Source: Pseudonocardia kujensis (GTDB taxonomy: Bacteria; Actinomycetota; Actinomycetes; Mycobacteriales; Pseudonocardiaceae). From it: a DNA stretch of 36,994 bases. Below are positions 15,254 to 23,727 of the stretch, one piece after another (the stretch's first letter is position 1; every line of letters starts with the position of its first letter). The notes under the pieces were generated by a model. It had not been told where the DNA came from, did not search any database, and was given only the letters and a program-made list of their open reading frames with translations. The translations under genes and the position numbers were made by a program. Location of the stretch: assembly GCF_021283305.1 (NCBI RefSeq), contig NZ_JAJSOK010000073.1, positions 1-36,994 on the forward strand, written 5' to 3'.

Positions 15254-16378
15254 ATGGTCGCCGTCACCGAGGGTCGAGGTGGATCCGTGTATGGGCTGTT
15301 GATGAGGCTCTCGGCGCTCGACGCCGATGCCGAGCACGCCATCCGGCTCATCAGCTTCTTCGACACTCTGGTCGAGCAACAGGTCAGCGTCGAGGAGCTG
15401 GTGCGAAACGCAGCCGTCGTTGCCGAGTGTGCGGTGGGCGTCCAGGATCTCGACGGCGCGTTCGCAATCCGGGCCGCGCCCGACGGTGTGTCCGACACAG
15501 GGCGGTCAGGGCCCGAGGCCACGGTCAAGAAGATGGGCCCAGGGCACCAGGTCTGGCTGCAGCGCAGTCCGGACCAGGCCCTACCGCTGGACGAGCTACT
15601 CCTCGAACGACTTGCCATCGCCGGGATCGTGACCCTCGGCCGAGGCGAACCGTCTGCACCCGTTCTCGGTGATCCCGCGCTCCTTGAGCTGGTCGTCGGA
15701 CGTTCGACCGCCGCTCCGGAGCGAACCCGGGCCCTGCATCTCCTGGGGCTCAAGCCGTGCACCAGGCTGACTCTGGTCGCGATGCTGGGACCGGTCGACG
15801 CCATCAGCCAGCTGGCGGCCCACCTCGCGGCACCGGCTCGGCCGCTACGCGCGATCATCGGCTCCCTTCACGCGACAGCAGTCGTCGGCGTGCTTCCCGA
15901 CGAGCTCGAGGTCCCGAACGGCGTGACGGTCGGCGTCGGGACCACGGAGGTGGCCGTAGACGCCGCGGTGTCCTGGGAGAAGGCTGTACGCGCTGTTCGT
16001 TACGCCACCGCCCGGACGGGCGCTGCCGACCCCGGCGTCCATCCCGTCGTCCGCGCAGCGGATCTCGGCCCTCTCGAGCTGCTAGCAGGCACACTCCGCA
16101 GCGCGGACATCCGTGGTGTGGGCGACATCGACGTTCTCGACGCCCTGGCCGCCGATCCGAGCGGGCGCGACGTGCTGCAGACCTTGGGTGTCGTCGTCGA
16201 GGCCGGCTCGCTGCGCGAGGCCGCTCGCAAGCTGCACCTGCACCACAACTCGGTCGCCGCACGCCTGGCACGGGCCGAGGAGCAACTCGGCTACCCGCTC
16301 AACCAGCCCACCGGAATCGCGCGGCTCGGTCTCGCGCTGGCGCTTCGCCGTCTGCGCGACACCGACCTGCTGGCGTAG
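15254..16378 (+). CDS. PucR-family transcriptional regulator
   Basis: The 374-residue protein has a long sensory region and ends in the PucR-type helix-turn-helix: DVLQTLGVVVEAGSLREAARKL, then HHNSVAARLARAEEQLGYPL. The central part (about residues 155-290) resembles the GGDEF-like segment common in actinobacterial PucR/CdaR proteins. Such proteins usually activate adjacent catabolic genes in response to a pathway compound. It lies directly upstream of the Baeyer-Villiger monooxygenase cluster on the same strand and is divergent from the esterase operon, so either may be its target. The start is uncertain: the ATG at 15254 has a weak site, and an ATG at 15302 is an alternative. Confidence 0.8.
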   Translation: MVAVTEGRGGSVYGLLMRLSALDADAEHAIRLISFFDTLVEQQVSVEELVRNAAVVAECAVGVQDLDGAFAIRAAPDGVSDTGRSGPEATVKKMGPGHQVWLQRSPDQALPLDELLLERLAIAGIVTLGRGEPSAPVLGDPALLELVVGRSTAAPERTRALHLLGLKPCTRLTLVAMLGPVDAISQLAAHLAAPARPLRAIIGSLHATAVVGVLPDELEVPNGVTVGVGTTEVAVDAAVSWEKAVRAVRYATARTGAADPGVHPVVRAADLGPLELLAGTLRSADIRGVGDIDVLDALAADPSGRDVLQTLGVVVEAGSLREAARKLHLHHNSVAARLARAEEQLGYPLNQPTGIARLGLALALRRLRDTDLLA

Positions 16379-16384
16379 TGGACG

Positions 16385-16402
16385 ACTCGCCGAGCGGCGA
16401 GT
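16385..16402 (+). terminator. Hairpin after the PucR-type regulator
   Basis: ACTCGCC (16385-16391), loop GAGC, GGCGAGT (16396-16402) form a perfect 7-bp stem starting 7 bases after the stop codon. There is no T-run, which is common for actinobacterial terminators. It would separate the regulator's transcript from the monooxygenase operon. Confidence 0.55.
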
Positions 16403-16549
16403 ACATGGTGCACAGGCACCGCCACGTGGCGCGTGACGGGACTCACTGCGTCGAAGAGACTCGGTAACGGCACCAACGGGAGACGACGCCGATCGGCCCC
16501 GTCGAGTCTCAGTCTCCGCACCCTGTGCGGCAACCAACGGAGGTTTGCT

Positions 16550-18193
16550 GTGTCTGTTGCGTCCGAGCGGTCCGAGGCCGTAGAGGAGACGACACCGGCG
16601 TCGGTTGATGTGGTCGTGGTGGGCGCGGGCTTCTCCGGCCTGTACGCCATCCACCGCATGCGCAAGGCCGGATTCGACGTGTTGTGCTTCGAGGCCGGCG
16701 ACGGCGTGGGCGGTACGTGGTACTGGAATCGCTACCCCGGCGCGCGCGTCGACATCGAGAGCGTCCAGTACTCCTATGCGTTCGACGAAGACCTCCAGCA
16801 GGACTGGAAGTGGCCCGAGCTGTTCTCCCCCCAAGGAGACCTCGAGGACTACATCAATCACGTCGCCGACCGCTTCGACCTCCGCCGGTCGATACGCTTC
16901 AACGCCCGGGTCGACTCGGTCGTCTTCGACGAAGAAGAACGTCGTTGGCAGGTCGGCACCGAAGCCGGCCACCGCGTGAGGGCGAAGTACGTCATCGCGG
17001 CGACCGGCCCGTTGGACGCCACGAACGTCCCGTCGTTCCCGGGCATCGACACCTTCGAAGGCGAGTTGCACCACACGTCGCAGTGGCCCCGCGAGGGCGT
17101 GGACCTCCGCGGCAAGCGGGTGGGAGTTATCGGGACCGGTTCCACCGGCGTCCAGGTGGTGCCGGAGGTCGCGAAGGTGGCCGGGCACCTGCACGTGTTC
17201 CAGCGCACCCCCGCATACACCGTGCCTGCTCACAACCGGGCCCTGGACCCCGATTACGAGCGGGAGTGGAAGGAGAACTACGCGCAGCGCCGGGAGATGA
17301 TGCGCCACCACCCGAACGCCCTGGTCCTCCCCATGACGCAGCACGGATCCGTCTTCGACCACACCCCCGAGGAGCGGCTCGCGATCCTGGAGGAGGCATG
17401 GCGGTCCCGAAGCGGCCTGCTCTTCTTCTTCCTGTTCAACGACGTGTTGACCGACATCAGGGCGAACGAGGTCGTGGCAGAGTGGTTCCGCGGCAAGATC
17501 CGCGAGATCGTGAAGGACCCCGAGGTGGCTGAACTTCTCTGCCCCACCACCTACCCCTTGGGGTCGAAGCGACTCAGCATCGACAGTGGCTACTACGACA
17601 CGTTCAACCGCGACAACGTCACCCTCGTCGATGTGCGCCGCGATCCCATCGTGGAGCTCACCCCGAAGGGCATTCGCACCGAGGAAGCCGAGTACGACCT
17701 CGACGTGCTGATCCTGGCGACCGGGTTCGACGCGATGACGGGTTCGCTGCTGCGGCTCAACGTCGTCGGGGCAGGTGGAGTCCCACTGCGCGAGAAGTGG
17801 TCGGGCACACCCTGGAACTACCTCGGCCTCATGGTGTCGGGTTTCCCGAACATGTTCCTGGTCCACGGGCCAGGCAGCCCGAGCGTTCTGGCGCAGATGG
17901 TGACCCAGAGTGAGTACCAGATCGACTGGATCGCCGATCTCCTCTCTCACATGGAGCAGGAGGGCCTCGAGACCGTCGACACGACAACGGAGGCCGAGCG
18001 CACCTGGTGCGCCGAGGTGACCGAGCTGGCCAACGGGACGCTGTTCCCCCTCGCCGACTCCTGGCAGAAGGGAGCGAACATCGAGGGGAAGCCACAGAGC
18101 TACATGATCTGGGTCGGGGGGTTCGACGCCTTCGCCGACCGCTGCGACCAGGTTGCAGCCGCCGGCTACGACGGCTTCGTCCTCAAGCCCTGA
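16550..18193 (+). CDS. Type I Baeyer-Villiger monooxygenase
   Basis: This FAD- and NADPH-dependent enzyme inserts oxygen next to a ketone carbonyl to make an ester or lactone. Over 547 residues it has the FAD Rossmann motif GAGFSG (25-30), GGTWYWNRYPGARVD (54-68) typical of cyclohexanone-monooxygenase relatives, the family fingerprint FEGELHHTSQWP (169-180), and the NADPH Rossmann motif GTGSTG (195-200). The GTG start at 16550 has GGAGG six bases upstream; an in-frame start at 16433 adds an Arg-rich stretch with no family match and is rejected. It heads a tightly spaced operon with an NTF2-like protein, two SDRs and an F420-type oxidoreductase. The ketone substrate (cyclic, terpenoid or steroid-like) is inferred from context only. 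Confidence 0.93.
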   Translation: MSVASERSEAVEETTPASVDVVVVGAGFSGLYAIHRMRKAGFDVLCFEAGDGVGGTWYWNRYPGARVDIESVQYSYAFDEDLQQDWKWPELFSPQGDLEDYINHVADRFDLRRSIRFNARVDSVVFDEEERRWQVGTEAGHRVRAKYVIAATGPLDATNVPSFPGIDTFEGELHHTSQWPREGVDLRGKRVGVIGTGSTGVQVVPEVAKVAGHLHVFQRTPAYTVPAHNRALDPDYEREWKENYAQRREMMRHHPNALVLPMTQHGSVFDHTPEERLAILEEAWRSRSGLLFFFLFNDVLTDIRANEVVAEWFRGKIREIVKDPEVAELLCPTTYPLGSKRLSIDSGYYDTFNRDNVTLVDVRRDPIVELTPKGIRTEEAEYDLDVLILATGFDAMTGSLLRLNVVGAGGVPLREKWSGTPWNYLGLMVSGFPNMFLVHGPGSPSVLAQMVTQSEYQIDWIADLLSHMEQEGLETVDTTTEAERTWCAEVTELANGTLFPLADSWQKGANIEGKPQSYMIWVGGFDAFADRCDQVAAAGYDGFVLKP

Positions 18194-18231
18194 CGCCACG
18201 CGGTACTGCCGATACGAAGGAGAGACGACGA

Positions 18232-18675
18232 ATGACGTCGCTGTCGGTCGAGGATCGACTCCTGATCCACGACCTGATCGCCCACTACAGCCGCGGTCTC
18301 GACACCCAGCGCCGGGACGAGTTCCTCGGCGTCTTCTGGTCCGACAGCGTGCTCGACAGCTCGTTGGCCGGCGGCGAGTTCGTCGGCCACGACGGGATTG
18401 CCGAGTGGTACGACCACGTGCACAGCGAGCCGGACTTCGAGCCGTTCCTGTGGGGCCAACACCGGCCGGCCAACGTGATCATCGAGGCGAGTGGCGCTGA
18501 CGCGGCCCACGTCTGGTGCCAGTTCGAGCTGCTCACTCGGCTCGACGGGGTGCCGCGGATCGCCGCTTACGGCGAGTACGACGACACCGTGACCAAGCGC
18601 GCCGGTGAATGGCGCTTCAGCCGTCGGATCATCCGGATCGCAGCCAACGCGGCCACCCCGACCGGTGCGTCCTAG
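18232..18675 (+). CDS. NTF2/SnoaL-like protein
   Basis: The 147-residue protein begins LSVEDRLLIHDLIAHYSRGLDTQ and continues with FVGHDGIAEWYDH. This matches the SnoaL_4 type of the NTF2-like alpha+beta barrel, which includes dehydratases, isomerases and ring-opening or hydroxylation accessory enzymes. The family does not fix the reaction. GAAGGAG lies upstream of the ATG. It sits 38 bp after the Baeyer-Villiger monooxygenase and 10 bp before an SDR, so it probably acts on the same intermediate series. Confidence 0.8.
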   Translation: MTSLSVEDRLLIHDLIAHYSRGLDTQRRDEFLGVFWSDSVLDSSLAGGEFVGHDGIAEWYDHVHSEPDFEPFLWGQHRPANVIIEASGADAAHVWCQFELLTRLDGVPRIAAYGEYDDTVTKRAGEWRFSRRIIRIAANAATPTGAS

Positions 18676-18685
18676 GAGGCCGAGC

Positions 18686-19519
18686 ATGTCTGGACGACTC
18701 GAGGGGAAGATCGCCTTCATCACCGGAGCGGCCCGCGGGCTCGGTCGCAGTCACGCGGTCCGGCTGGCCGAAGAGGGCGCGAACATCATTGCCGTGGACC
18801 TCTGCGCACCGCTGGAGACCGTCGACACCTACCCCCCGGCGACCGAGGCGGACCTCGCGGAGACCGTCCGTGCCGTCGAGAAACTCGATCGACGCATCGT
18901 CGCCTCGGTCGCGGACGTCCGCGACGGCGCCGCCCTCGCCGAGACCGTCACCTCGGCGGTCGCGGAGCTCGGCGGCCTCGACATTGCGGTCGCGAACGCC
19001 GGCATTGTGAGCTTCGGGTCCACACTCGAGCTCGAGGAGCGAGCCTGGCGGGAGGTGCTCGACGTCAACCTGACCGGTGTCTGGAACACCGCGCGGGCGG
19101 CGCTCCCGCACCTCGTCGAGCGGGGCGGGGGATCGCTGACCTTCATCAGCTCCATCGGTGGGCTGCGCGGTATGCCGAACGTGGGACATTACGTCTCCGC
19201 CAAGCACGCGATCGTCGGGCTGATGCGCACGATGGCCAACGAGTTCGCGTCCCAGCGGATCAGAGTGAACACGGTGCACCCCACGAACGCCGACACCGAC
19301 ATGATCCAGAATCCCGGCACCTACCGCATGTTCGCCCCCGATGCGGCGGAGCCCTCCCAGGAGGCCGCTCTGCCGGCTTTCCTCTCGCTCAACGCGATTC
19401 AGGTCCCGTGGGTCGAACCGGTCGACATCAGTAACGCGGTGCTGTTCCTCGCCAGCGACGAGGCCCGCTACATCACGGGGGTCACCCTCCCGGTCGACGC
19501 CGGCGCGCTCGTCAGGTAG
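18686..19519 (+). CDS. Mycofactocin-coupled SDR oxidoreductase
   Basis: The 277-residue dehydrogenase has TGAARGLGRSHAVRLAEEGA at the cofactor site and an inserted segment after the second beta strand (VDLCAPLETVDTYPPATEADL). That insertion characterises SDRs that keep NAD(H) tightly bound and pass electrons to the peptide-derived cofactor mycofactocin. The catalytic residues are present: Ser156, Tyr169 and Lys173 (YVSAK). AGGAGG lies 6 bases before the ATG. It follows the NTF2-like gene by 10 bp. No mycofactocin biosynthesis genes are in this window. It likely oxidises an alcohol in the same pathway as the Baeyer-Villiger enzyme. Confidence 0.87.
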   Translation: MSGRLEGKIAFITGAARGLGRSHAVRLAEEGANIIAVDLCAPLETVDTYPPATEADLAETVRAVEKLDRRIVASVADVRDGAALAETVTSAVAELGGLDIAVANAGIVSFGSTLELEERAWREVLDVNLTGVWNTARAALPHLVERGGGSLTFISSIGGLRGMPNVGHYVSAKHAIVGLMRTMANEFASQRIRVNTVHPTNADTDMIQNPGTYRMFAPDAAEPSQEAALPAFLSLNAIQVPWVEPVDISNAVLFLASDEARYITGVTLPVDAGALVR

Positions 19520-19535
19520 GAAGGAGGAGACGACC

Positions 19536-20387
19536 ATGGCCAAGCCCGACCTCGGGCGGTACGGCGTGTTCGGTGTCGGCGCCCCCACCGTGGAGACGGC
19601 ACGGGAGATCGAGCGGCTGGGCTACGGTGCCTACTGGGTGGCCGGCTCCCCGGCGGCCGAGCTCGACTGGGCCGAGCCCCTGCTGGAAGCCACGGACACC
19701 CTTTGCCTGGCTACCGGCATCGTCAACATCTGGACCGCCGACGTTTCCGTCGTCGCCGGGTCGTTTCACCGGATCGACAAGGCGTTCCCCGGACGGTTCC
19801 TGCTGGGCATCGGAGCCGGGCACCCCGAGCTGAACCAGGAGTACCGCTCACCGCTCGGTGCACTGAACGAGTACTTGGACGTGCTCGACGCGCACGACGT
19901 CCCGGCGGACCGTCGCGTCATCGCCGCGCAGGGCCCCAAGACACTCCGGTTGGCCGCTGCGCGATCCGCGGGCGCCCATCCCTATCTGACCGTGCCGGCG
20001 CACACATCCGGAGCCCGGGAACTGCTGGGGCCGGGGGCCTTCCTGGCCCCCGAGCACAAAGCGCTGCTCACGACCGACGTCGAGCGGGCCCGCGCGATCG
20101 GCCGCCGCTCCTTCGCCACATCCATCCAGAAGACGAACTACCGATCGAGCTGGAAGCGGATCGGCTTCACCGAGGCCGATCTCGCCGAGGGGGGCAGCGA
20201 CCGGCTGACCGACGCTGTCGTCGCGCACGGCACCGTCGAGCAGGTGGCGGCCCGGCTGGAGGAGTTCCACGCCGCGGGGGCTGACCACGTCCCCGTACAG
20301 ATCCTGACCGACGACCACGACGCACTCGACAGCCTCGGGGAGCTGGCGAGGGCTTTGGGTCTCGGTGAGCACCGGAGGACAACGTGA
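19536..20387 (+). CDS. LLM-class F420-dependent oxidoreductase
   Basis: A 283-residue luciferase-like TIM-barrel protein. Landmarks are YGAYWVAGSPAAEL near residues 30-43, LATGIVNIWTADVSVVAG, and FPGRFLLGIGAGHPEL (about 84-99). All are typical of the actinobacterial F420-dependent group (TIGR03620-like) and not of flavin-using bacterial luciferases. Cofactor F420H2 would deliver or accept hydride on a carbonyl, alcohol or enone. The start follows a strong AAGGAGGAG site, and the gene's end overlaps the next SDR (GTGA). An FMN-dependent role is possible but less likely. Confidence 0.83.
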   Translation: MAKPDLGRYGVFGVGAPTVETAREIERLGYGAYWVAGSPAAELDWAEPLLEATDTLCLATGIVNIWTADVSVVAGSFHRIDKAFPGRFLLGIGAGHPELNQEYRSPLGALNEYLDVLDAHDVPADRRVIAAQGPKTLRLAAARSAGAHPYLTVPAHTSGARELLGPGAFLAPEHKALLTTDVERARAIGRRSFATSIQKTNYRSSWKRIGFTEADLAEGGSDRLTDAVVAHGTVEQVAARLEEFHAAGADHVPVQILTDDHDALDSLGELARALGLGEHRRTT

Positions 20388-21139
20388 CAACGCAGTACGC
20401 GGAGGTGCTGACCGCACCGGAGCCCTTGGTCGGCAGGAATGTCGTGGTCGTCGGCGGGGCTTCGGGGTTCGGCCTCGGGGTCGCCCATGCGGCCGCGGAA
20501 GCGGGGGCGCGGGTCAGCGTGATCTCGCGTGCCGAGGACTCGGTCGAACGGGCCCTCGACCGGCTGCCCGCGGGCGTCGAGGGACATGTGATCAGCGCCC
20601 TCGACCGTCCCGGCCTCGACGCGGTCTTCGGCCGGATTGGGCAGGTCCACCACGTCGCTTATACCGCGGCCGACGCTCCCGTCACGGGCCCGATAACAAC
20701 ACTCCCTGTCGACGAGGTTCGCCGGGCCTTCGAGACGAGGTACTTCGGCGCGCTGACCGTGATCGGTGCGGTGGCACCGCACCTGGACCCGGGCGGCTCG
20801 ATCACACTGACCAGCGGAGCGGCCGGCGTCCGTCCACGAGCCACGTCCGGGGTGCTCGCGGGCGTCTGCGGCGCGATGGAGGCTCTCGCCCGCGCCCTGG
20901 CGATGGAGCTGTCGCCGATCCGGGTCAACGTCGTCCGTCCGGGCTTCACCCGGACCGGGATGTGGGCCGATCTCGATGAGGCGACACGCGAGGCCATGTT
21001 CCGGCAGACCGCCGAGACCAACCTCGTCGGGCACGTCGGCGAGGCCGCCGAGGTGGCCCGCGCCTACATCTACTGCATGACCCAGACCTACGCGACCGGA
21101 TCGATCATCGCGGTCGACGGAGGCTACGCGCTCGTGTGA
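20384..21139 (+). CDS. SDR-family protein without the YxxxK catalytic pair
   Basis: The 251-residue protein has a good dinucleotide-binding loop (VVVGGASGFGLG, residues 21-32), NVVRPGFTRTGMW after the active-site region, and ATGSIIAVDGGYALV at the C-terminus, all normal for SDRs. At the catalytic positions, however, Leu158 and Cys162 replace Tyr and Lys (GVLAGVCGAMEALARAL). It is thus an atypical SDR that may bind a substrate or cofactor without classical hydride-transfer catalysis. The GTG start overlaps the LLM gene's stop. It closes the oxidoreductase part of the operon before the ABC importer. Confidence 0.83.
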   Translation: MTTQYAEVLTAPEPLVGRNVVVVGGASGFGLGVAHAAAEAGARVSVISRAEDSVERALDRLPAGVEGHVISALDRPGLDAVFGRIGQVHHVAYTAADAPVTGPITTLPVDEVRRAFETRYFGALTVIGAVAPHLDPGGSITLTSGAAGVRPRATSGVLAGVCGAMEALARALAMELSPIRVNVVRPGFTRTGMWADLDEATREAMFRQTAETNLVGHVGEAAEVARAYIYCMTQTYATGSIIAVDGGYALV

Positions 21140-21184
21140 GCGCCCGTCCCTTCCACGCGGTGCCGCCTCGAAGGAGAGGTGCAC

Positions 21185-22687
21185 GTGACCGTTCCCTCCG
21201 TCCTCGACGTGCGTCGGCTCACCAAGACGTTCCCGGGAACGACGGCGCTCGACGCCGTCGACCTCGAGGTCCGTGACGGCGAGATCCACGCCCTCGTCGG
21301 CCAGAACGGGTCGGGCAAGTCGACCCTGATCAAGGTCCTGGCCGGCTACCACACCCCCGACCCGGGCTCGGAGATCCGACTCGCAGGGGAACCCCTGACC
21401 CACTCCAACCTCGCAGGTCATGACCGTCTGCGGTTCGTGCACCAAGACCTCGGACTGGTGTTGGAGCTCTCGACCGTGGACAACCTGGCGCTGCGCAGTG
21501 AGTTCCTCACCAGCGCCGGTCGCGTCCGCTGGCGGGCTCAGGTGAGGCGCACCCATCAGCTCCTCGCGGACTTCGCCGTGGACCTCGATGTCCACGCACC
21601 GCTGTCGGCGGCCACCCCGGTCCAACGGACGGTCGTCGCGATCGCCGCGGCCTTGGCGGGCTGGGACGGCGGGGCCGGGTTGCTCGTCCTCGATGAGCCC
21701 ACCGCGGTCCTCCCGCCGGGCGAAGCGGCCCACTTGCTCGAGATCGTTCGAGGCGTTCGCGCGCGCGGGACGAGCATCCTGTACGTGTCGCACCGGCTGG
21801 ATGAAGTGTTGACACTGGCGGACCGGGTGACAGTGCTGCGCGGCGGGCGGGTCGTGGCCACCCGGCCGACGGCCGGCCTCGGACCGGAGACGCTCGCCGC
21901 CCTGATGGCCGGCGCCGACGTCGACGTGGGCTATCGCGCCGCCCTTCCCCCCGTCGATCGCAATCCCCTGGCCCTCACAGCGCGAAACGTTCGCGGACGC
22001 TATCTCGACGGCGTATCGCTGGAGGTGCGCCAGGGCGAGGTCGTCGGGGTTGCGGGGTTGCCCGGCTCCGGAGCTGCCGAGCTCGTACCGGCCCTCGCGG
22101 GTGCGGTGGCCGGGGCCGACGGGGAGATCAGCGTCGGCACGGTCGGTGCGGTCCCAGTGGCACGGGCGAATCGGCTCAACCTCCCGATAGTCCCCTCGGA
22201 CCGGCTGCGCGACGCCGTGCTGCCGGGCATGTCGCTGGCCGAGAACCTGACGATCTCGATTCTCGGGCGCCTGCGCCGTGGGCCGGGTCTCGCGCACTCC
22301 CGCGAGCGGAGCACGGTGGCCCGATGGATGGCCGACGTCCGGGTCAAGGCTGCGAGCGAGCGGGTGGGAATCGACACGCTCAGCGGCGGCAACCAGCAGA
22401 AGGTGATGTTGGCGCGCTGCCTGGCGCGCGACCCCGACGTCCTCCTGCTCGCCGACCCCACGTCGGGTGTCGATCCCGCCGCCCGTCAGGCGATCTACGA
22501 GCTGGTTGCCGAGCGGGCCCGCGCGGGGCTCGCAGTCGTCGTGACCTCCGCCGACGTCGGCGACCTGCTGGCGTTGTGCACCCGTGTGCTCGTGCTGGGC
22601 AACGGCCGCGTCGTGCGGGAGCTGAACGGCGACGAGATCACCGAGCACACCCTGATCCACGCGATGGAAGAGACGGGACAGCGATGA
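21185..22687 (+). CDS. Sugar-type ABC importer ATPase (double domain)
   Basis: A 500-residue protein with two fused nucleotide-binding domains, as in RbsA/MglA. Domain 1 has Walker A GQNGSGKS (39-46) and Walker B LLVLDEPT, but its signature is degenerate (LSAATPVQR). Domain 2 has the usual degenerate P-loop of this family (GLPGSGAAEL) and a good signature LSGGNQQK. This asymmetry is normal for the group. It energises uptake through the permease that starts at its stop codon (ATGA). The start is either GTG 21185 or GTG 21179; AAGGAG favours 21185. Placement in an oxidative operon suggests the cargo is the pathway substrate and not necessarily a sugar. Confidence 0.9.
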   Translation: MTVPSVLDVRRLTKTFPGTTALDAVDLEVRDGEIHALVGQNGSGKSTLIKVLAGYHTPDPGSEIRLAGEPLTHSNLAGHDRLRFVHQDLGLVLELSTVDNLALRSEFLTSAGRVRWRAQVRRTHQLLADFAVDLDVHAPLSAATPVQRTVVAIAAALAGWDGGAGLLVLDEPTAVLPPGEAAHLLEIVRGVRARGTSILYVSHRLDEVLTLADRVTVLRGGRVVATRPTAGLGPETLAALMAGADVDVGYRAALPPVDRNPLALTARNVRGRYLDGVSLEVRQGEVVGVAGLPGSGAAELVPALAGAVAGADGEISVGTVGAVPVARANRLNLPIVPSDRLRDAVLPGMSLAENLTISILGRLRRGPGLAHSRERSTVARWMADVRVKAASERVGIDTLSGGNQQKVMLARCLARDPDVLLLADPTSGVDPAARQAIYELVAERARAGLAVVVTSADVGDLLALCTRVLVLGNGRVVRELNGDEITEHTLIHAMEETGQR

Positions 22688-23700
22688 CCAACACCCTCGA
22701 GCGCCCCGCCGCGTCGCGGCCGCCCGCGACCGAGCGAGTCTGGACACGGTGGGCGACCGCCGTGAGCCCACGGTCCATCGGCGCCGTCTACATCCTGGTG
22801 GTGATCGTGGTCGTGTTCAGCATCGCACTGCCGTCCACCTACCCCACCCTCGCCACCGTCAAGCAGGTCGCGAACGGTTACTCGATCACCGCGTTGGCCG
22901 CGCTCGCCCTGGTGGTGCCGCTGGCGACCCGCACCTTCGACCTCTCCTTCGCCTACGTGATGACCCTGTCCGGAGTGACGGCGGCGCACTTCGTGGTGCA
23001 CGGGATGAGCGCTTTCGCCGCGATGCTGCTGGGGATGCTGGTCGCGCTGGTCATCGGGGTGGTCAACGGGCTGGTCGTGGTTGTCATGCGGATCGACTCG
23101 TTCATCGGCACTCTGGCCACGGGGTCGCTGGTGCAGGCGTTCATCATCTTCTTCACGAACGCGCAGATCATCTCCGGGGTAGAGCTGGCCGGCGGCTTCT
23201 CTCAGCTCGCCCAGGTCCAGATCGTGGGGCTGACCGGACCGGCTGTCTACGCGGTGGTGGTAGCGCTGGTGCTGTGGTTCGTGCTGGAGCACACGGTGGT
23301 GGGCAGGCGGATCTATGCCGTCGGCTTCAACCCGGATGCTGCGCGCCTCGCGACGATCGCAGTCGACCGGATCCGCTTCGGCGGGCTGCTGGTGTCGGCC
23401 GGCGTCGCTGGTTTCGCCGGGCTGTGCCTGGCCTCGTCGATCTCCGCGGGCTCACCGACGGCGGGCACCGCCTACCTGCTCCCTGCCTTCGCTGCCGTCT
23501 TCGTGGGAGCGACGCAGCTCAAGAGGGGCAGGTTCAACGCCTGGGGCACCCTCATCGCCGTCGTCATGCTCGGAGCGGGCACCGTCGGGCTCTCACTGTC
23601 CGCCGCCCCCAACTACGCCGCCGACATGTTCACCGGCGTCGTCCTCATCGGTGCGCTCGCCGCCACCGGTCTCCAACGCCGCCGCATCCGCCGCGGCTGA
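22684..23700 (+). CDS. Sugar-type ABC importer permease (RbsC-like)
   Basis: A 338-residue integral membrane protein with about eight to ten hydrophobic segments, for example IGAVYILVVIVVVFSIAL near residue 32. It has family stretches such as MLLGMLVALVIGVVNGLVVV and RRIYAVGFNPDAARLATI, the latter being the cytoplasmic loop that docks on the ATPase. It forms the membrane channel with the neighbouring ATPase and lipoprotein. Its ATG overlaps the ATPase stop. The cargo is unknown. Confidence 0.9.
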   Translation: MTNTLERPAASRPPATERVWTRWATAVSPRSIGAVYILVVIVVVFSIALPSTYPTLATVKQVANGYSITALAALALVVPLATRTFDLSFAYVMTLSGVTAAHFVVHGMSAFAAMLLGMLVALVIGVVNGLVVVVMRIDSFIGTLATGSLVQAFIIFFTNAQIISGVELAGGFSQLAQVQIVGLTGPAVYAVVVALVLWFVLEHTVVGRRIYAVGFNPDAARLATIAVDRIRFGGLLVSAGVAGFAGLCLASSISAGSPTAGTAYLLPAFAAVFVGATQLKRGRFNAWGTLIAVVMLGAGTVGLSLSAAPNYAADMFTGVVLIGALAATGLQRRRIRRG

Positions 23701-23727
23701 TCCCTCTCCCGGAACACAGGAGTTCCC

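Noticed and set aside
16433..16549. N-terminal extension of the Baeyer-Villiger monooxygenase
   Set aside because: The extra residues are Arg-rich and unrelated to the family, and the GTG at 16550 has a strong GGAGG site.
16082..18199. Minus-strand open frame of 705 codons opposite the Baeyer-Villiger gene
   Set aside because: The plus strand carries all monooxygenase motifs; the antisense translation has no recognisable domain.
20138..22771. Long open frame on the minus strand (877 codons)
   Set aside because: It lies opposite well-supported SDR and ABC ATPase genes, is rich in Arg/Gly/Asp/His repeats of reading-frame artefact type, and matches no family. Long antisense frames are expected at this GC content.
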